64,000 nucleotides of DNA from CAZCFB01 sp964511535 (GTDB taxonomy: Bacteria > Myxococcota_A > Polyangia > GCA-2747355 > CAZCFB01): assembly GCA_964511535.1 (NCBI GenBank), contig CAZEFW010000009.1:42666-106665 (forward strand), written 5' to 3'. A program made the translations under genes and the position numbers. Shown piece by piece: positions 1 through 10,575 of this stretch; positions within the stretch are counted from its first letter, which is position 1, and the number at the start of each line of letters is the position of its first letter. The notes under the pieces were generated by a model. The model ran no database searches and was not told the origin of the DNA. It worked only from the letters and a program-made list of their open reading frames with translations.

Positions 1-115
1 GATAGATCTGTGGGAACTCCTGGTTCACCTTGGCGCGCACCCTGATCTGTTCGTCGATGACCATCACCGTGCTGCCGGTGGTGCCCTGGTCGAGGGCGAG
101 GATGTACTTGGCCAT
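1..115 (-). CDS. glpK: Glycerol kinase, N-terminal fragment (gene runs off the left edge)
   Basis: Only the first 38 codons are in the window. They read MAKYILALDQGTTGSTVMVI and onward, the phosphate-1 motif (LDQGTTGS) of FGGY-family glycerol kinases, which phosphorylate glycerol to glycerol-3-phosphate in the cytoplasm. The ATG at 115-113 is preceded by a strong ribosome binding site (GGAGGA, minus strand, 118-123). The fragment cannot exclude another FGGY kinase, but this exact motif is typical of GlpK. No glpF or glpD is visible on the side inside the window. Confidence 0.85.
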   Translation of the reverse strand, partial: MAKYILALDQGTTGSTVMVIDEQIRVRAKVNQEFPQIY

Positions 116-185
116 GTTTCCTCCGATGAAGCTGTTGCCTGGCGTATGGGTACCTAGATACCACATGCCAGGGGGAGGCTGCTAA

Positions 186-269
186 GACTTGAGACTTGAG
201 ACTTGAGGCTTGAGGTTGAATGGCCCGGGGCTATCAGCCCTCAAGCCTCATGGCCTCAAGCCCCAAGTC
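186..269. repeat. Inverted arrays of CTTGAG / CTCAAG heptamers
   Basis: Positions 186-220 hold four to five copies of a 7-bp unit (ACTTGAG and variants). Positions 238-269 hold the complementary unit (CTCAAGC and variants). The two arms could pair around a short CCCGGGG-containing centre. The array lies between the 3' end of the FHA-GGDEF gene and glpK, so it may act as a terminator-like structure. The CTCAAG unit recurs at 21.1 kb. Confidence 0.6.
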
Positions 270-270
270 A

Positions 271-287
271 GGGCCGCGCAGCGGCCC
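271..287. repeat. GTAG-type hairpin (7-bp stem, 3-nt loop)
   Basis: GGGCCGC (271-277), loop GCA, GCGGCCC (281-287), followed directly by CTAC. On the minus strand this is GTAG plus hairpin, and the TAG is the stop codon of the FHA-GGDEF gene. The same arrangement occurs at 21242-21264, and a relative lies at 62137-62190. Confidence 0.6.
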
Positions 288-1169
<882 letters not shown>

Positions 1170-1195
1170 GGGGATAAACTGTAATCTCTCTCACT

Positions 1196-1224
1196 TAAAT
1201 ACTACCCTGTAATACTACAGTCAA
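1196..1224 (-). promoter_or_regulatory. Sigma70-type promoter of the FHA-GGDEF gene
   Basis: On the minus strand TTGACT (1224-1219), a 17-base spacer and TATTTA (1201-1196) lie just upstream of the ATG at 1169. Confidence 0.55.
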
Positions 1225-1336
1225 GACAGAAATCCCCCCGCATAATCCTGCATGCCAGGCGCCATGACGAACGTCATGTGATTCTACCCTGATCGGCAGC
1301 CTATTGGAAATATTCGCGGATGGGGAGGATGGAAAT

Positions 1337-1362
1337 CGGCGGCCGCAACCAGGCGACCGCCG
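1337..1362 (-). terminator. GC-rich stem-loop behind the VWA lipoprotein gene
   Basis: A 10-base imperfect stem (1337-1346 with 1353-1362) around a 6-base loop lies 15 bases beyond the stop codon at 1378. Only a weak T-rich tail follows, so intrinsic termination is uncertain. Confidence 0.4.
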
Positions 1363-1377
1363 ACTGTCCGAGGTGGA

Positions 1378-3078
1378 CTAATTACACTGCTTGAGCTGGC
1401 CGAACTCCTTGCTGCCCCAGCTGTAGGTGGAGGTCAGGGCGCACACCGAGGCGTAGGTCCCCTTGGGGGCCTGGCCCGGGCGCATGATCTCGACCGAGTA
1501 GGGCGAGGAGCCGGCGGTGCCCTTGCAGGTGTTGGAGGGCACGATGCGCCAGCAGGGGCACTCGGAGCCGCACTTGGTACGGTTGACGCTCGGGTTGAAC
1601 AGCTTGTCCGAGCACTTGGGCACCGTGGCGCGCTTGGTCGCGGAGTACTCCTGAATGGTGAAGTTCGCCTTGGTCAGGCAGCTCGACTGGCAGACCACCT
1701 GCTTGCCGCAGGTCTTGGCGTCGCAGATGACATCGCCCTTGCGGCACAGGATGCCGCCGTTGTCGGTGAGGGCCGGCGGCGAGAGGCACAGGGTGCCGAG
1801 GGAGCCGACGATGCGCTCGCCCAGCCGCTTGAGCGCCGGGGAGAAGTCGGAGGAGCAGACCGAGGTGAAGTTCTCCTCGCGCCACTTGCCCGCGGAGTCC
1901 ACGAAGTAAGGGATGTTCTTCTTCTTGGCCTTGATGTCGGCGATCTCCTGCACGGTGAGCTCCTTGGCGAACGCGTGCACCAGCGCCTTGATACGCACGC
2001 CCGGAACCGCGAAGCCCTGGGATGAGGAGCAGGACGGCTTGAGCGTCGGGTAGCTCCCCTCCTGGCCCACCTCGACTCTGTCGGTGGGGCCAGCGATGGC
2101 GGCCATGATCACGCGGCTGGGGTTCGCCTTGCCCTTGCACTTGCCAGTGGTGGTGTCCTTGTCCGGCAGCTTCTTCAGGTTGCGCCAGAAGGAGATGAAG
2201 TTCTCCACCTTGTGCAGGTACTGGCCGCCCGGCACGCAGTTCTTGCGCGCGCCCTGGGTGAAGCGGTCGCACTTGGACTTGCCGGGGCAGGAGCACTTCA
2301 CGCCGAACTCGAAGCAGCGGAAGGAGGTGAGCGGGCCCAGAGGATCGTTCAGGCCCTGCTGGCTCGGATCGAACAGCTGCGGGTTGGCCGCGGAGCAGTC
2401 GTCCTCGTCGGTGATGAACACCACCGCCAGCAGCGCGTCCTCGCGGTTCGCCTTGCACGGGTCGTCGTTGCGCAGGAAGCCGGGGTTCATGTTGCCGGTG
2501 GGATCCAGCGCCTTCTTGGCCGACATGATGGTCTGCTCGAAGCCGCACCCGTCGGTGCCGAGAGCCGCGATGCAGGAGAACGCAGCCTTGACCTTGGCGA
2601 TGGGATCGCCGCCGACCGGGATGTTGGTGGTCACGGTGCCGTTCTTGTCGTTGTACTCGATCCACGGGTTCTTGGGCGGCGTGCACCCGGCGACCTGCGC
2701 CTTGTTGTGCAGCTTGCCCTTGTCCCCGTCGGTGACGCAGGCGTTGTCAACGTACAGGTTGCCAGCGCCGAGGTCCGAGCTCACGACGCCGATGCGCACG
2801 TTGGGCAGCTTGCCGCCCAGCTTGCTGGTCTTGAGCGCGTCGATGAGCTTGGGGAAGTTGGCCACCAGATTCTTCTGCTCCTGCTCCATGGAGCCGGAGT
2901 TGTCGATGACGAACAGCAGGTCGACGTCCTTGTCCAGGAACAGCGGCTGGGTCTTACATGCCTCGCCAGTGCCCTGGGGGTTGGGCTTCTCGACAGGCCT
3001 CACCACGCAGGCTGCCAGTGGGATCGCGAGCAGCGGCGCGACGATGCGTACCCAGCTGCCGAGACGAAACCGTTTCAT
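1378..3078 (-). CDS. VWA-domain lipoprotein
   Basis: A 566-residue secreted lipoprotein. It starts MKRFRLGSWVRIV, has a hydrophobic stretch and a lipobox ending LAAC, then a von Willebrand A domain with the metal-site motif DNSGSM. The C-terminal third is rich in cysteine. The ATG at 3078 is preferred over an in-frame start at 3261 because a GGAGGAG site lies just before it and a promoter with a perfect TATAAT sits at 3125-3130, inside the longer frame. VWA lipoproteins usually mediate surface protein contacts; the ligand is unknown. The gene stands alone, with repeat-rich DNA upstream. Confidence 0.85.
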   Translation of the reverse strand: MKRFRLGSWVRIVAPLLAIPLAACVVRPVEKPNPQGTGEACKTQPLFLDKDVDLLFVIDNSGSMEQEQKNLVANFPKLIDALKTSKLGGKLPNVRIGVVSSDLGAGNLYVDNACVTDGDKGKLHNKAQVAGCTPPKNPWIEYNDKNGTVTTNIPVGGDPIAKVKAAFSCIAALGTDGCGFEQTIMSAKKALDPTGNMNPGFLRNDDPCKANREDALLAVVFITDEDDCSAANPQLFDPSQQGLNDPLGPLTSFRCFEFGVKCSCPGKSKCDRFTQGARKNCVPGGQYLHKVENFISFWRNLKKLPDKDTTTGKCKGKANPSRVIMAAIAGPTDRVEVGQEGSYPTLKPSCSSSQGFAVPGVRIKALVHAFAKELTVQEIADIKAKKKNIPYFVDSAGKWREENFTSVCSSDFSPALKRLGERIVGSLGTLCLSPPALTDNGGILCRKGDVICDAKTCGKQVVCQSSCLTKANFTIQEYSATKRATVPKCSDKLFNPSVNRTKCGSECPCWRIVPSNTCKGTAGSSPYSVEIMRPGQAPKGTYASVCALTSTYSWGSKEFGQLKQCN

Positions 3079-3124
3079 ATTCTCCTCCTTGAACAAGGGG
3101 TCAAATCGTTGAATCCAGGCGCGG

Positions 3125-3153
3125 ATTATATGTTTACAGCCTCCAGCCCGCAA
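3125..3153 (-). promoter_or_regulatory. Sigma70-type promoter of the VWA lipoprotein gene
   Basis: On the minus strand TTGCGG (3153-3148), a 17-base spacer and a perfect TATAAT (3130-3125) give a leader of about 40 bases to the ATG at 3078. Confidence 0.6.
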
Positions 3154-3261
3154 GCCGGTGTTGCAGTCCACGCCGGACGCTCCTGTGCTGCCCCGTATAC
3201 GGAGCAAGTATAGGGCCAGGTCCCCTATCACCAAAGGACCTGCCATCCTGTTGTAACTCAA

Positions 3262-3608
3262 CAGTTATTCTCGAGTACCGCTCCAACTCCCCATCACCAG
3301 ATCGCCAACATTGGCAACAAAACCGTCAACTTTGTTTACACACCACAATCCTGGATCCTTTCACCTACCTACGTCTCCAGCGCCACCGAAGGACAAATTA
3401 TTCTGGCATTTTGGCATCCCGGCGTTCTGGTTAGCAGAGAAGCCGCGCCTGGCGGCCCGGCTTCTCTGCTGCGCGGCTTCGCCGCGCCTGGTTGCTTCGC
3501 CTGGCTATGCCAGGCTAGAGCCGGCGGCCGCGACCGCGCCGCCGGCGATCCAACTATTCTGGCATTTTGGCATCCCGGCGTTCTGGCATTCTGGCATTAT
3601 CAATCCCC
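3262..3608. repeat. Repeat-rich intergenic region: 32-bp direct repeats flanking a hairpin-rich segment
   Basis: An identical 32-bp block occurs at 3399-3430 and 3555-3586. It is built of 8-bp units of the form ATTCTGGC, and the second copy continues to 3600. The DNA between holds several palindromes: GCGCGGC/GCCGCGC with a TTC loop, CCTGGC/GCCAGG, and GCCGGCGGC/GCCGCCGGC. I see no gene here. The second array ends 9 bases before the response-regulator start, so it forms that gene's upstream region. Confidence 0.75.
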
Positions 3609-5009
<1,401 letters not shown>

Positions 5010-5078
5010 TGGATCCAGCGCTGCCTCCGGACGGCCTCATGGCGTGGTCAGGTGCGAAGCAATCGTTGGCCTGTTTTT

Positions 5079-5107
5079 TTGACATCCCCCATGACGAAAG
5101 CTAGCAT
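5079..5107 (+). promoter_or_regulatory. Consensus sigma70-type promoter with no gene close behind it
   Basis: A perfect TTGACA (5079-5084), a 17-base spacer and TAGCAT (5102-5107). The next good start codon is about 370 bases downstream, so it drives either a long leader or a small RNA. Confidence 0.5.
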
Positions 5108-5358
5108 GTAGTCAAATGTGGAATAGAGTAAGACATTGTACTACCAAGTCCCCTCGTCCCGGACAGGTGAACGAAAACAATAGTGGTGAAAACAGGTGAC
5201 GAGGTTGAAATTGCCTTATAATGCAGGGCATGGTGCAGGCAGGCGTTGGGGTGGTGGTGCAGGTGGTACCCGTACTAGGGTAGTGCGCCGCGCAGCACAG
5301 GCTGTTTTGGAGCATTGATTGGTATTTCGTGGTGCTCGAAAGAGCCCTATGTAATAGG

Positions 5359-5386
5359 TAAATTTAACTTAATTATGTTTAATTTA
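5359..5386. promoter_or_regulatory. 28-bp AT-rich palindrome, possible operator
   Basis: The block TAAATTTAAC...GTTTAATTTA is a near-perfect inverted repeat; only A/T positions mismatch. It stands out in GC-rich DNA and lies 14 bases upstream of the -35 element at 5401. Confidence 0.5.
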
Positions 5387-5400
5387 CGTTGCTGCGTCAC

Positions 5401-5430
5401 TTGACAGGAAAGAGACATGGGTTCCATACT
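5401..5430 (+). promoter_or_regulatory. Sigma70-type promoter for the XRE-pilMNOPQ operon
   Basis: TTGACA (5401-5406), an 18-base spacer and CATACT (5425-5430). Transcription would begin near 5437, about 50 bases before the ATG at 5487. Confidence 0.5.
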
Positions 5431-5486
5431 TGGTCCGATCTTCAGGCGCGATCCTCCGGCCCTCAAGGCCTGAGAACGGACGGAAT

Positions 5487-5846
5487 ATGGACAACCCAAA
5501 GACCGAGCAAACGCAACGAGAAGATGAGGACGTGAAGCAGTCAGACCAGAAGAAGAAGAGCGGCGAGACAGCGTCCACTGATTCCCCTGCATCTGGCAGC
5601 AAGCAGGGCAAGGGCAAGAAGGGTTCGGTCAAGGCGAAACCCAGGCAGAAGAACAATGTTCGGAAGTTCAGGATGGAGCGAATGATGAGCAAGGCAGAGC
5701 TGGCCCGCAGGGCGAAGCTCTCGACCTTGACCATCGACAGGGTCGAGAAGGGATTGCCCTGTCGCATGGACACCAAGCGCAAAATCTTGGAAGCCCTGGG
5801 GCTGACTCCAACGGATCGCGTGGCTGTCTTTGGTGAGGAGGATTGA
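5487..5846 (+). CDS. XRE-type helix-turn-helix protein at the head of the pil operon
   Basis: A 119-residue protein in two parts: a highly charged, low-complexity N-terminal half (Lys, Glu, Ser, Gln) and a C-terminal XRE/Cro-type helix-turn-helix (about residues 55-119, core MSKAELARRAKLS and TIDRVEKG). It probably binds DNA as a regulator of the operon. The start at 5487 is chosen because the promoter at 5401-5430 would put the transcription start inside any longer reading. It lies 87 bases upstream of pilM on the same strand, so autoregulation of the pilus genes is plausible but not shown. Confidence 0.75.
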   Translation: MDNPKTEQTQREDEDVKQSDQKKKSGETASTDSPASGSKQGKGKKGSVKAKPRQKNNVRKFRMERMMSKAELARRAKLSTLTIDRVEKGLPCRMDTKRKILEALGLTPTDRVAVFGEED

Positions 5847-5933
5847 CAGCTGCGTTGGTGGGGGCTCGAACGATGGCCCCGGTTCGAGGAGTTGGGTTGA
5901 GACAGACTTGAGGGCCGGAAGCGATGGGCGAAT

Positions 5934-6980
5934 ATGGCCAAAAACTGCGTAGGCCTCGACATCGGCAGCAATGCCATCAAAGTTGTCCAGGTCAAGCAGA
6001 CCAAGCGCGGCGTTCAGCTCGTTAACTTTGGCATCGAGCCGGTTCCGGCTCAGTGCATCGTTGACGGCTCGGTGATGAACTCCGCCGAGGTGGCGGATGC
6101 AATCCGCCGCCTCTACTCCCGACTCAAGATCAGGCAGAAGGACACCGCCATCGCCATCTCCGGCCACTCGGTGATCATCAAGAAGATCACTGTGCCCAAG
6201 ATGAGCACCGACGAGCTCGACGACCAGATCTACTGGGAGGCCGAACACCACATCCCCTTCGCCAAGGACGACGTGGAGATCGACCACCAGATCCTGAACC
6301 CCGACACCGGACAGAACCAGATGGAGGTTCTGTTGGTGGCGGCGAAGAAGGAGGTGGTGTCGGACTACGCTTCGGTGGTGCGAGAGGCGAACCTGAACCC
6401 GGTCATCGTCGACGTGGCCTCCTTTACGCTGCAGAACTGCTTCGAGTTGAACTACGGCATCAGCGGCGAGGCCATCGCGCTGCTCAATGTGGGCGCGGCC
6501 ATCAGCACCATCACCATCCTCTCCAACGGGATCAGCACCTTCACGCGCGATGTGACCCTCGGCGGCAACGCCTTCACCGAGGACATCCAGAAGCAGCTCA
6601 ACGTCTCCTATGAGGAAGCCGAGGCCTACAAGTGCGGCGGCACCTCTGGCGACGAGGTGGTCCCGGAAGAGGTCGAGCAGATCATGGTGCAGCAGGGCGA
6701 GCTGATGGCTTCGGAGTTCCAGCGCTCGTTCGACTTCTACCTGGCCACCACTTCGGAGGGCCAGATCGACCGCATCTTCCTCAGCGGCGGTAGCGCCACT
6801 GTGCCGTCGCTGCAGCGCGCCATCGAAGAGCGCGCTCGCATCCCCCTGGAGGTGGTGGACCCCTTCCGGGAGGTACTGGTTGACGATTCGAAGTTCGATC
6901 TAAACTACGTACAGCGTTACGCCCCGATGGCGTGTATCTCCGTCGGGCTGGCGCTTCGTAGCGAAGGAGACACCCCCTAG
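5934..6980 (+). CDS. pilM: Type IV pilus assembly protein PilM
   Basis: 348 residues, usual PilM length. The N-terminus (GLDIGSNAIKVVQ, residues 7-19) is the phosphate-1 motif of the actin-like FtsA/PilM fold, and FLSGGSA near residue 285 is the second nucleotide-binding loop. PilM is the cytoplasmic ring protein that binds the N-terminal tail of PilN and so links the inner-membrane PilN-PilO-PilP alignment complex to the assembly ATPases. It opens the canonical pilMNOPQ order. The ATG at 5934 follows a weak GATGGGCGA site. Confidence 0.97.
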   Translation: MAKNCVGLDIGSNAIKVVQVKQTKRGVQLVNFGIEPVPAQCIVDGSVMNSAEVADAIRRLYSRLKIRQKDTAIAISGHSVIIKKITVPKMSTDELDDQIYWEAEHHIPFAKDDVEIDHQILNPDTGQNQMEVLLVAAKKEVVSDYASVVREANLNPVIVDVASFTLQNCFELNYGISGEAIALLNVGAAISTITILSNGISTFTRDVTLGGNAFTEDIQKQLNVSYEEAEAYKCGGTSGDEVVPEEVEQIMVQQGELMASEFQRSFDFYLATTSEGQIDRIFLSGGSATVPSLQRAIEERARIPLEVVDPFREVLVDDSKFDLNYVQRYAPMACISVGLALRSEGDTP

Positions 6981-7004
6981 CGCCGGCGGCGCGGAGGCTC
7001 GCTG

Positions 7005-7640
7005 ATGATACGCATCAACCTGCTGCCAGTTAAACAGGTCAAGAAGGTCCAGGCCGGCCAACGCCAGCTCGTGATCTTCTGCCTCGGGCTGCTGGCGGTG
7101 TTGGCCATCATGTTCTTCCTCTATCAGATGCAGAAGGGCGTGGTGGACGAGAAGCAGCGCAAGGCCAACTTGCTCAACACCGTCATTGAACAGCTGAAGA
7201 AGGACGTGGGCGACTACAACAAGCTCAAGTCCCGGCATGATCAGCTTACGGCCCAGAAGAAGGTCATCGACGACCTGCAAAAGGGCCGCACCGGACCGGT
7301 CTGGGTGCTCAAGGAGATCAGCGACATCCTTACGCCGGGGAAGGGGCCGACCATCGACCAGGCCGCCTACGAGGAGCTGCTTCGGCAGAACCCCAACGCG
7401 GGCTACAACCCACGCTGGAACCCACACCGGCTCTGGCTTACCTCCGTGTCGGAGAAGGGCGGCATGATGCGCTTCGTTGGCAAGGCCAAGGACTACGATG
7501 ACGTGGCCGAGTTCAACAAGCGGATCAACCTGTCTCGCTACTTCGACGACGACTTCCTGGAGAAGAACAGGTTGACGGAGGACAAGGATGTCAAGCAGAG
7601 GCTGGTGGTCTTCTCACTCCGTTGCCGCGTGGTCTACTAG
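7005..7640 (+). CDS. pilN: Type IV pilus assembly protein PilN
   Basis: 211 residues. The cytoplasmic N-terminal motif INLLP (residues 3-7), bound by PilM in known systems, is followed by a transmembrane helix (about 25-45) and a periplasmic coiled coil plus a ferredoxin-like domain. PilN pairs with PilO to form the inner-membrane part of the alignment complex. The gene starts 24 bases after the pilM stop and ends 9 bases before pilO. Confidence 0.95.
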   Translation: MIRINLLPVKQVKKVQAGQRQLVIFCLGLLAVLAIMFFLYQMQKGVVDEKQRKANLLNTVIEQLKKDVGDYNKLKSRHDQLTAQKKVIDDLQKGRTGPVWVLKEISDILTPGKGPTIDQAAYEELLRQNPNAGYNPRWNPHRLWLTSVSEKGGMMRFVGKAKDYDDVAEFNKRINLSRYFDDDFLEKNRLTEDKDVKQRLVVFSLRCRVVY

Positions 7641-7649
7641 GAGCTGGCG

Positions 7650-8261
7650 ATGTCGATTGCCGACAACATAGAGCAGTTTTCAAAGCTTCCGGTTCAGCAC
7701 AAAGCGCTCGGCTTTGCCTTCGTCGTGGTCTTCCTCGGCGTGATCTTCTACTTCTTCTTCTACACCGAGCTCGCCGAAAAGGAGAAGCGCCTCGTGCGCA
7801 AGATCGGCGAGCTGCAGACCGAGAAGGAGACGCTGGAGAAGAAGAAGCGCGAGTACCTCACGCTGCGCAACAAGGTGTTGAAGCTCGAGGAGTCCCAGAA
7901 GGACCTGCTCAAGGTCCTGCCCTCCGCTGCAGAGATCCACAGTCTGCTGCAGTCGATTCACGCTCAGGGCGAGCTGGCGGGGCTGAACATCCTCAGCTTC
8001 AACCAGATGGCAGAGGTGAGGGAGCGGTACTACGCGCGCATCCCGGTGAAGATGGCCATCAACGGCTCGTTCCACCAGGTGCTGCGGTTCTTCTACAGCG
8101 TGGGCAAGCTCAAGCGAATCGTGAATATCCAGGGCGTGAAGTTCAAGGCCCCGTCCAGAAAGAAGACCAAGGCGAAGGGCAACCTGACGGCGACCTTCGT
8201 GGCGAGCACGTTCCGCTTCCTGAACAAGGACAAGAAAGGGAAACAGAAGAAGAAGCATTAG
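7650..8261 (+). CDS. pilO: Type IV pilus assembly protein PilO
   Basis: 203 residues, one transmembrane helix (about 19-42, rich in Phe), a long coiled coil (about 43-95) and a C-terminal ferredoxin-like domain, the standard PilO layout. It forms heterodimers with PilN and contacts PilP in the periplasm. The last 30 residues are rich in lysine. A GGAG site lies just before the ATG. Confidence 0.95.
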   Translation: MSIADNIEQFSKLPVQHKALGFAFVVVFLGVIFYFFFYTELAEKEKRLVRKIGELQTEKETLEKKKREYLTLRNKVLKLEESQKDLLKVLPSAAEIHSLLQSIHAQGELAGLNILSFNQMAEVRERYYARIPVKMAINGSFHQVLRFFYSVGKLKRIVNIQGVKFKAPSRKKTKAKGNLTATFVASTFRFLNKDKKGKQKKKH

Positions 8262-8292
8262 GTAACGGCGCGGCGCGCGCTGGAGAAACGAT

Positions 8293-8928
8293 ATGGCGAA
8301 GCCTTTGAGAGCATACTCCGCAACTTCCTGGCCGCGGCCCTGGTCGCTCCTGGTGACCTTGCTGCTCCTGGTGCCCGTGGCATGCGACGACGGGCCGCCC
8401 CCCCTGGATGAGGCGCCAAGCAAGAAGCCGACCAAGGGTGAGGCGAACCCGGAGGCCCGGGCGGTAGCAGCCAAGCTGACCAAGAAGATGACCGCGAAGA
8501 AGGCGACTCAGGCCAAGGTGGAGTTGAGCCTGACCGAGACCGACTTCGTCGAGTCCACCAGCAACCGGGACCCGTTCCGTTCCTTCCTCGGGATGTTCAG
8601 CACCACCAGCGCGGCGACGGTCAAGCTGCAGCGTCGGGTGCTGCTCAAGTCCTACAGCCTCGACGAGCTGAAGCTCATCGCCATCGTCAGCGGCAACACC
8701 CGCCCGGTGGCCATGTTCATCGATCCCAGCAAGAAGGGCGTCACCATCAAGCGCGGCGACTACATCAGCAAGAGCGAGGGCCGGGTCAAGCAGATCCTGC
8801 CTGACAAGGTGATCATCGAGATCGAGGAGAAAGCGGACGGTCGCAATTCCCGGACTGACCGGGTGATCGTGCTGCACGAGGACACTGAGAAGACGGACGA
8901 AGAAGCTCAGTACGATACGCTGAGGTAA
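8293..8928 (+). CDS. pilP: Type IV pilus assembly lipoprotein PilP
   Basis: 211 residues. A hydrophobic signal segment ends at a lipobox cysteine (VPVACDD, cysteine near residue 34), followed by a Pro/Lys-rich linker and the C-terminal HR domain (about 90-195). The motif RDPFRSFL near residue 95 precedes the HR domain, as usual in PilP. PilP is the inner-membrane lipoprotein that joins PilN/PilO to the secretin PilQ. Confidence 0.92.
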   Translation: MAKPLRAYSATSWPRPWSLLVTLLLLVPVACDDGPPPLDEAPSKKPTKGEANPEARAVAAKLTKKMTAKKATQAKVELSLTETDFVESTSNRDPFRSFLGMFSTTSAATVKLQRRVLLKSYSLDELKLIAIVSGNTRPVAMFIDPSKKGVTIKRGDYISKSEGRVKQILPDKVIIEIEEKADGRNSRTDRVIVLHEDTEKTDEEAQYDTLR

Positions 8929-9013
8929 ATCCGACGGCCGTGGCGAGAGCCACCCGCCGGCCAGAGAGGCGGCGGACCGGGCCACCGGCAGCATCAGCCA
9001 AGGAGAGCAGAAG

Positions 9014-10552
9014 ATGAGCTCCGAGACGTTGCACCACTCAACAGAGACCAGGGGACTCCTGAACATGGTCAGTCCTGCACGACGGCGGCTGATCTTGCCC
9101 CTCGTCGTCGCGATGGCAGGGCTGCTTTGGCCCCTGCCCTCTCACGGCGGCCGCGGCGACGGCGCCCCCGATGGCGATGCCGTGGGCCAGGAGGCAGGGA
9201 TCCAGTCCTTCGCTCCGCGGGTCACCAGCGCGGGCGGGGACAAGAAGAAGCGCCGCTACTCCGGGCGCCGCATCGACCTGGACTTCAAGGACGCGGACAT
9301 CCACAACATCCTCCGCCTCCTGGCCGACGTGGGCAACGTCAACGTCGTCACCAGCGATGCAGTGACGGGCACCATCACCATCCGGATGAAGAACGTGCCG
9401 TGGGACCAGGCGCTGGACGTGATCCTGCGCGCCAAGGGCATGGGGCAGGTCCGGGAAGGCAACCTGGTGCGCGTGGCGCCCCTGACCGAGCTGGAGAAGG
9501 AGCGCGAGATCGAGCTGGCGCGGCAGAAGCAGATCCTCCTCATGCGCCCGCTCGAGACCCGGCTGATCCCGATCAGCTACGCCAACGCCAAGGACGTGAT
9601 CACCAAGCTCAAGTACGCGCTGAGCCCACGCGGCAAGCTGACCTACGACGATCGCACCAACATGATCATCGCGCGTGACCTGTCGGCCAACCTCGACGTG
9701 GTGGAGCAGCTGATCCGTAACCTCGACACCCAGACGCCTCAGATCACCATCGAGACCCGAATCGTCGAGGCGCGCGTCAACTTCTCTCGTGAGTTCGGCA
9801 TCCAGTGGGGCGGCAACTTCCAGGCAGCCAACTCCACCGGTAACTCCACCGGCCTGGTGTTCCCGAACCAGATCGGCGTGGGCGGCGGCATCGTGGACTC
9901 CAAGTCTCCGGGCGGCGGCCTCCTGCTGGGCCAGGACGCCAACCCCGGCTTCGCGGTCGACCTGCCCGCGGCCACCTCCTCCGGTGCTGGTGGCGCCCTC
10001 GGCCTGACCCTCGGCTCGGTGACAGGCGCCGTGAACCTGAACCTGCGCCTGAGCGCCGCGGAGAGCCTCGGTGACATCCGCATCATCAGCTCGCCGCGCA
10101 TCAGCACTCTGGACAACGAGATGGCGACCATCAAGTCCGGCGTGGAGATCCCCTACTCGCAGGTGAGCGCCAACGGCGTGCAGACCATCTTCAAGCAGGC
10201 CACCCTCGAGCTGAAGGTCAAGCCCCACGTCACCGCTGACGGCACCGTGATCATGAACGTCACGGTGAAGCGCGACGAGGCCGACTTCGTCAACACCGGC
10301 CCCCAGGGTAACCCGACCATCATCAAGAAAGAGGCCGAGACGAACCTGATGGTCAAGGACGGCGATACCACGGTCATCGGCGGCATCTACACCACTCGTA
10401 AAGGTATCGTGCATCGGAAGGTCCCCTGGCTGGCGGAGATCCCGATCCTGGGCTACCTGTTCAAGTTCAAGCGCAAGACCACTGACCGCACCGAGGTCCT
10501 GATATTCATCACCCCTCGCATAACAAATCGCGCTCAGCTGGCGGCGCAGTGA
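9014..10552 (+). CDS. pilQ: Type IV pilus secretin PilQ
   Basis: 512 residues, short for PilQ because the N-terminal peptidoglycan-binding AMIN domains are absent. Visible parts: signal sequence (about 20-46), STN domain (about 85-155, DLDFKDADI), N1/secretin_N domain (about 172-238) and the secretin C-terminal domain (about 330-507, VPWLAEIPILGYLFK). It forms the outer-membrane pore through which the pilus passes. The ATG at 9014 has an AAGGAGAG site; a second ATG at 9065 would also keep the signal peptide. Confidence 0.96.
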   Translation: MSSETLHHSTETRGLLNMVSPARRRLILPLVVAMAGLLWPLPSHGGRGDGAPDGDAVGQEAGIQSFAPRVTSAGGDKKKRRYSGRRIDLDFKDADIHNILRLLADVGNVNVVTSDAVTGTITIRMKNVPWDQALDVILRAKGMGQVREGNLVRVAPLTELEKEREIELARQKQILLMRPLETRLIPISYANAKDVITKLKYALSPRGKLTYDDRTNMIIARDLSANLDVVEQLIRNLDTQTPQITIETRIVEARVNFSREFGIQWGGNFQAANSTGNSTGLVFPNQIGVGGGIVDSKSPGGGLLLGQDANPGFAVDLPAATSSGAGGALGLTLGSVTGAVNLNLRLSAAESLGDIRIISSPRISTLDNEMATIKSGVEIPYSQVSANGVQTIFKQATLELKVKPHVTADGTVIMNVTVKRDEADFVNTGPQGNPTIIKKEAETNLMVKDGDTTVIGGIYTTRKGIVHRKVPWLAEIPILGYLFKFKRKTTDRTEVLIFITPRITNRAQLAAQ

Positions 10553-10575
10553 TACGCTTAGTGGAGGAGGAAACC

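Larger units (their letters stand above)
5010..5486. other. 477-base intergenic region with two promoters and an AT-rich palindrome
   Basis: No convincing gene is seen. The region contains a promoter at 5079-5107, about 250 bases of unexplained DNA that could be transcribed from it, an AT-rich palindrome at 5359-5386 and a promoter at 5401-5430 that fits the XRE-pil operon. Confidence 0.5.

Noticed and set aside
3079..3261. Upstream extension of the VWA lipoprotein to 3261
   Set aside because: The promoter with TATAAT at 3125-3130 and the GGAGGAG site before 3078 show the shorter start; the extension has no signal-peptide character.
5112..5315. Minus-strand open frame of 67 codons in the intergenic region
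   Set aside because: Low-complexity translation, no ribosome site and no conserved-looking core.
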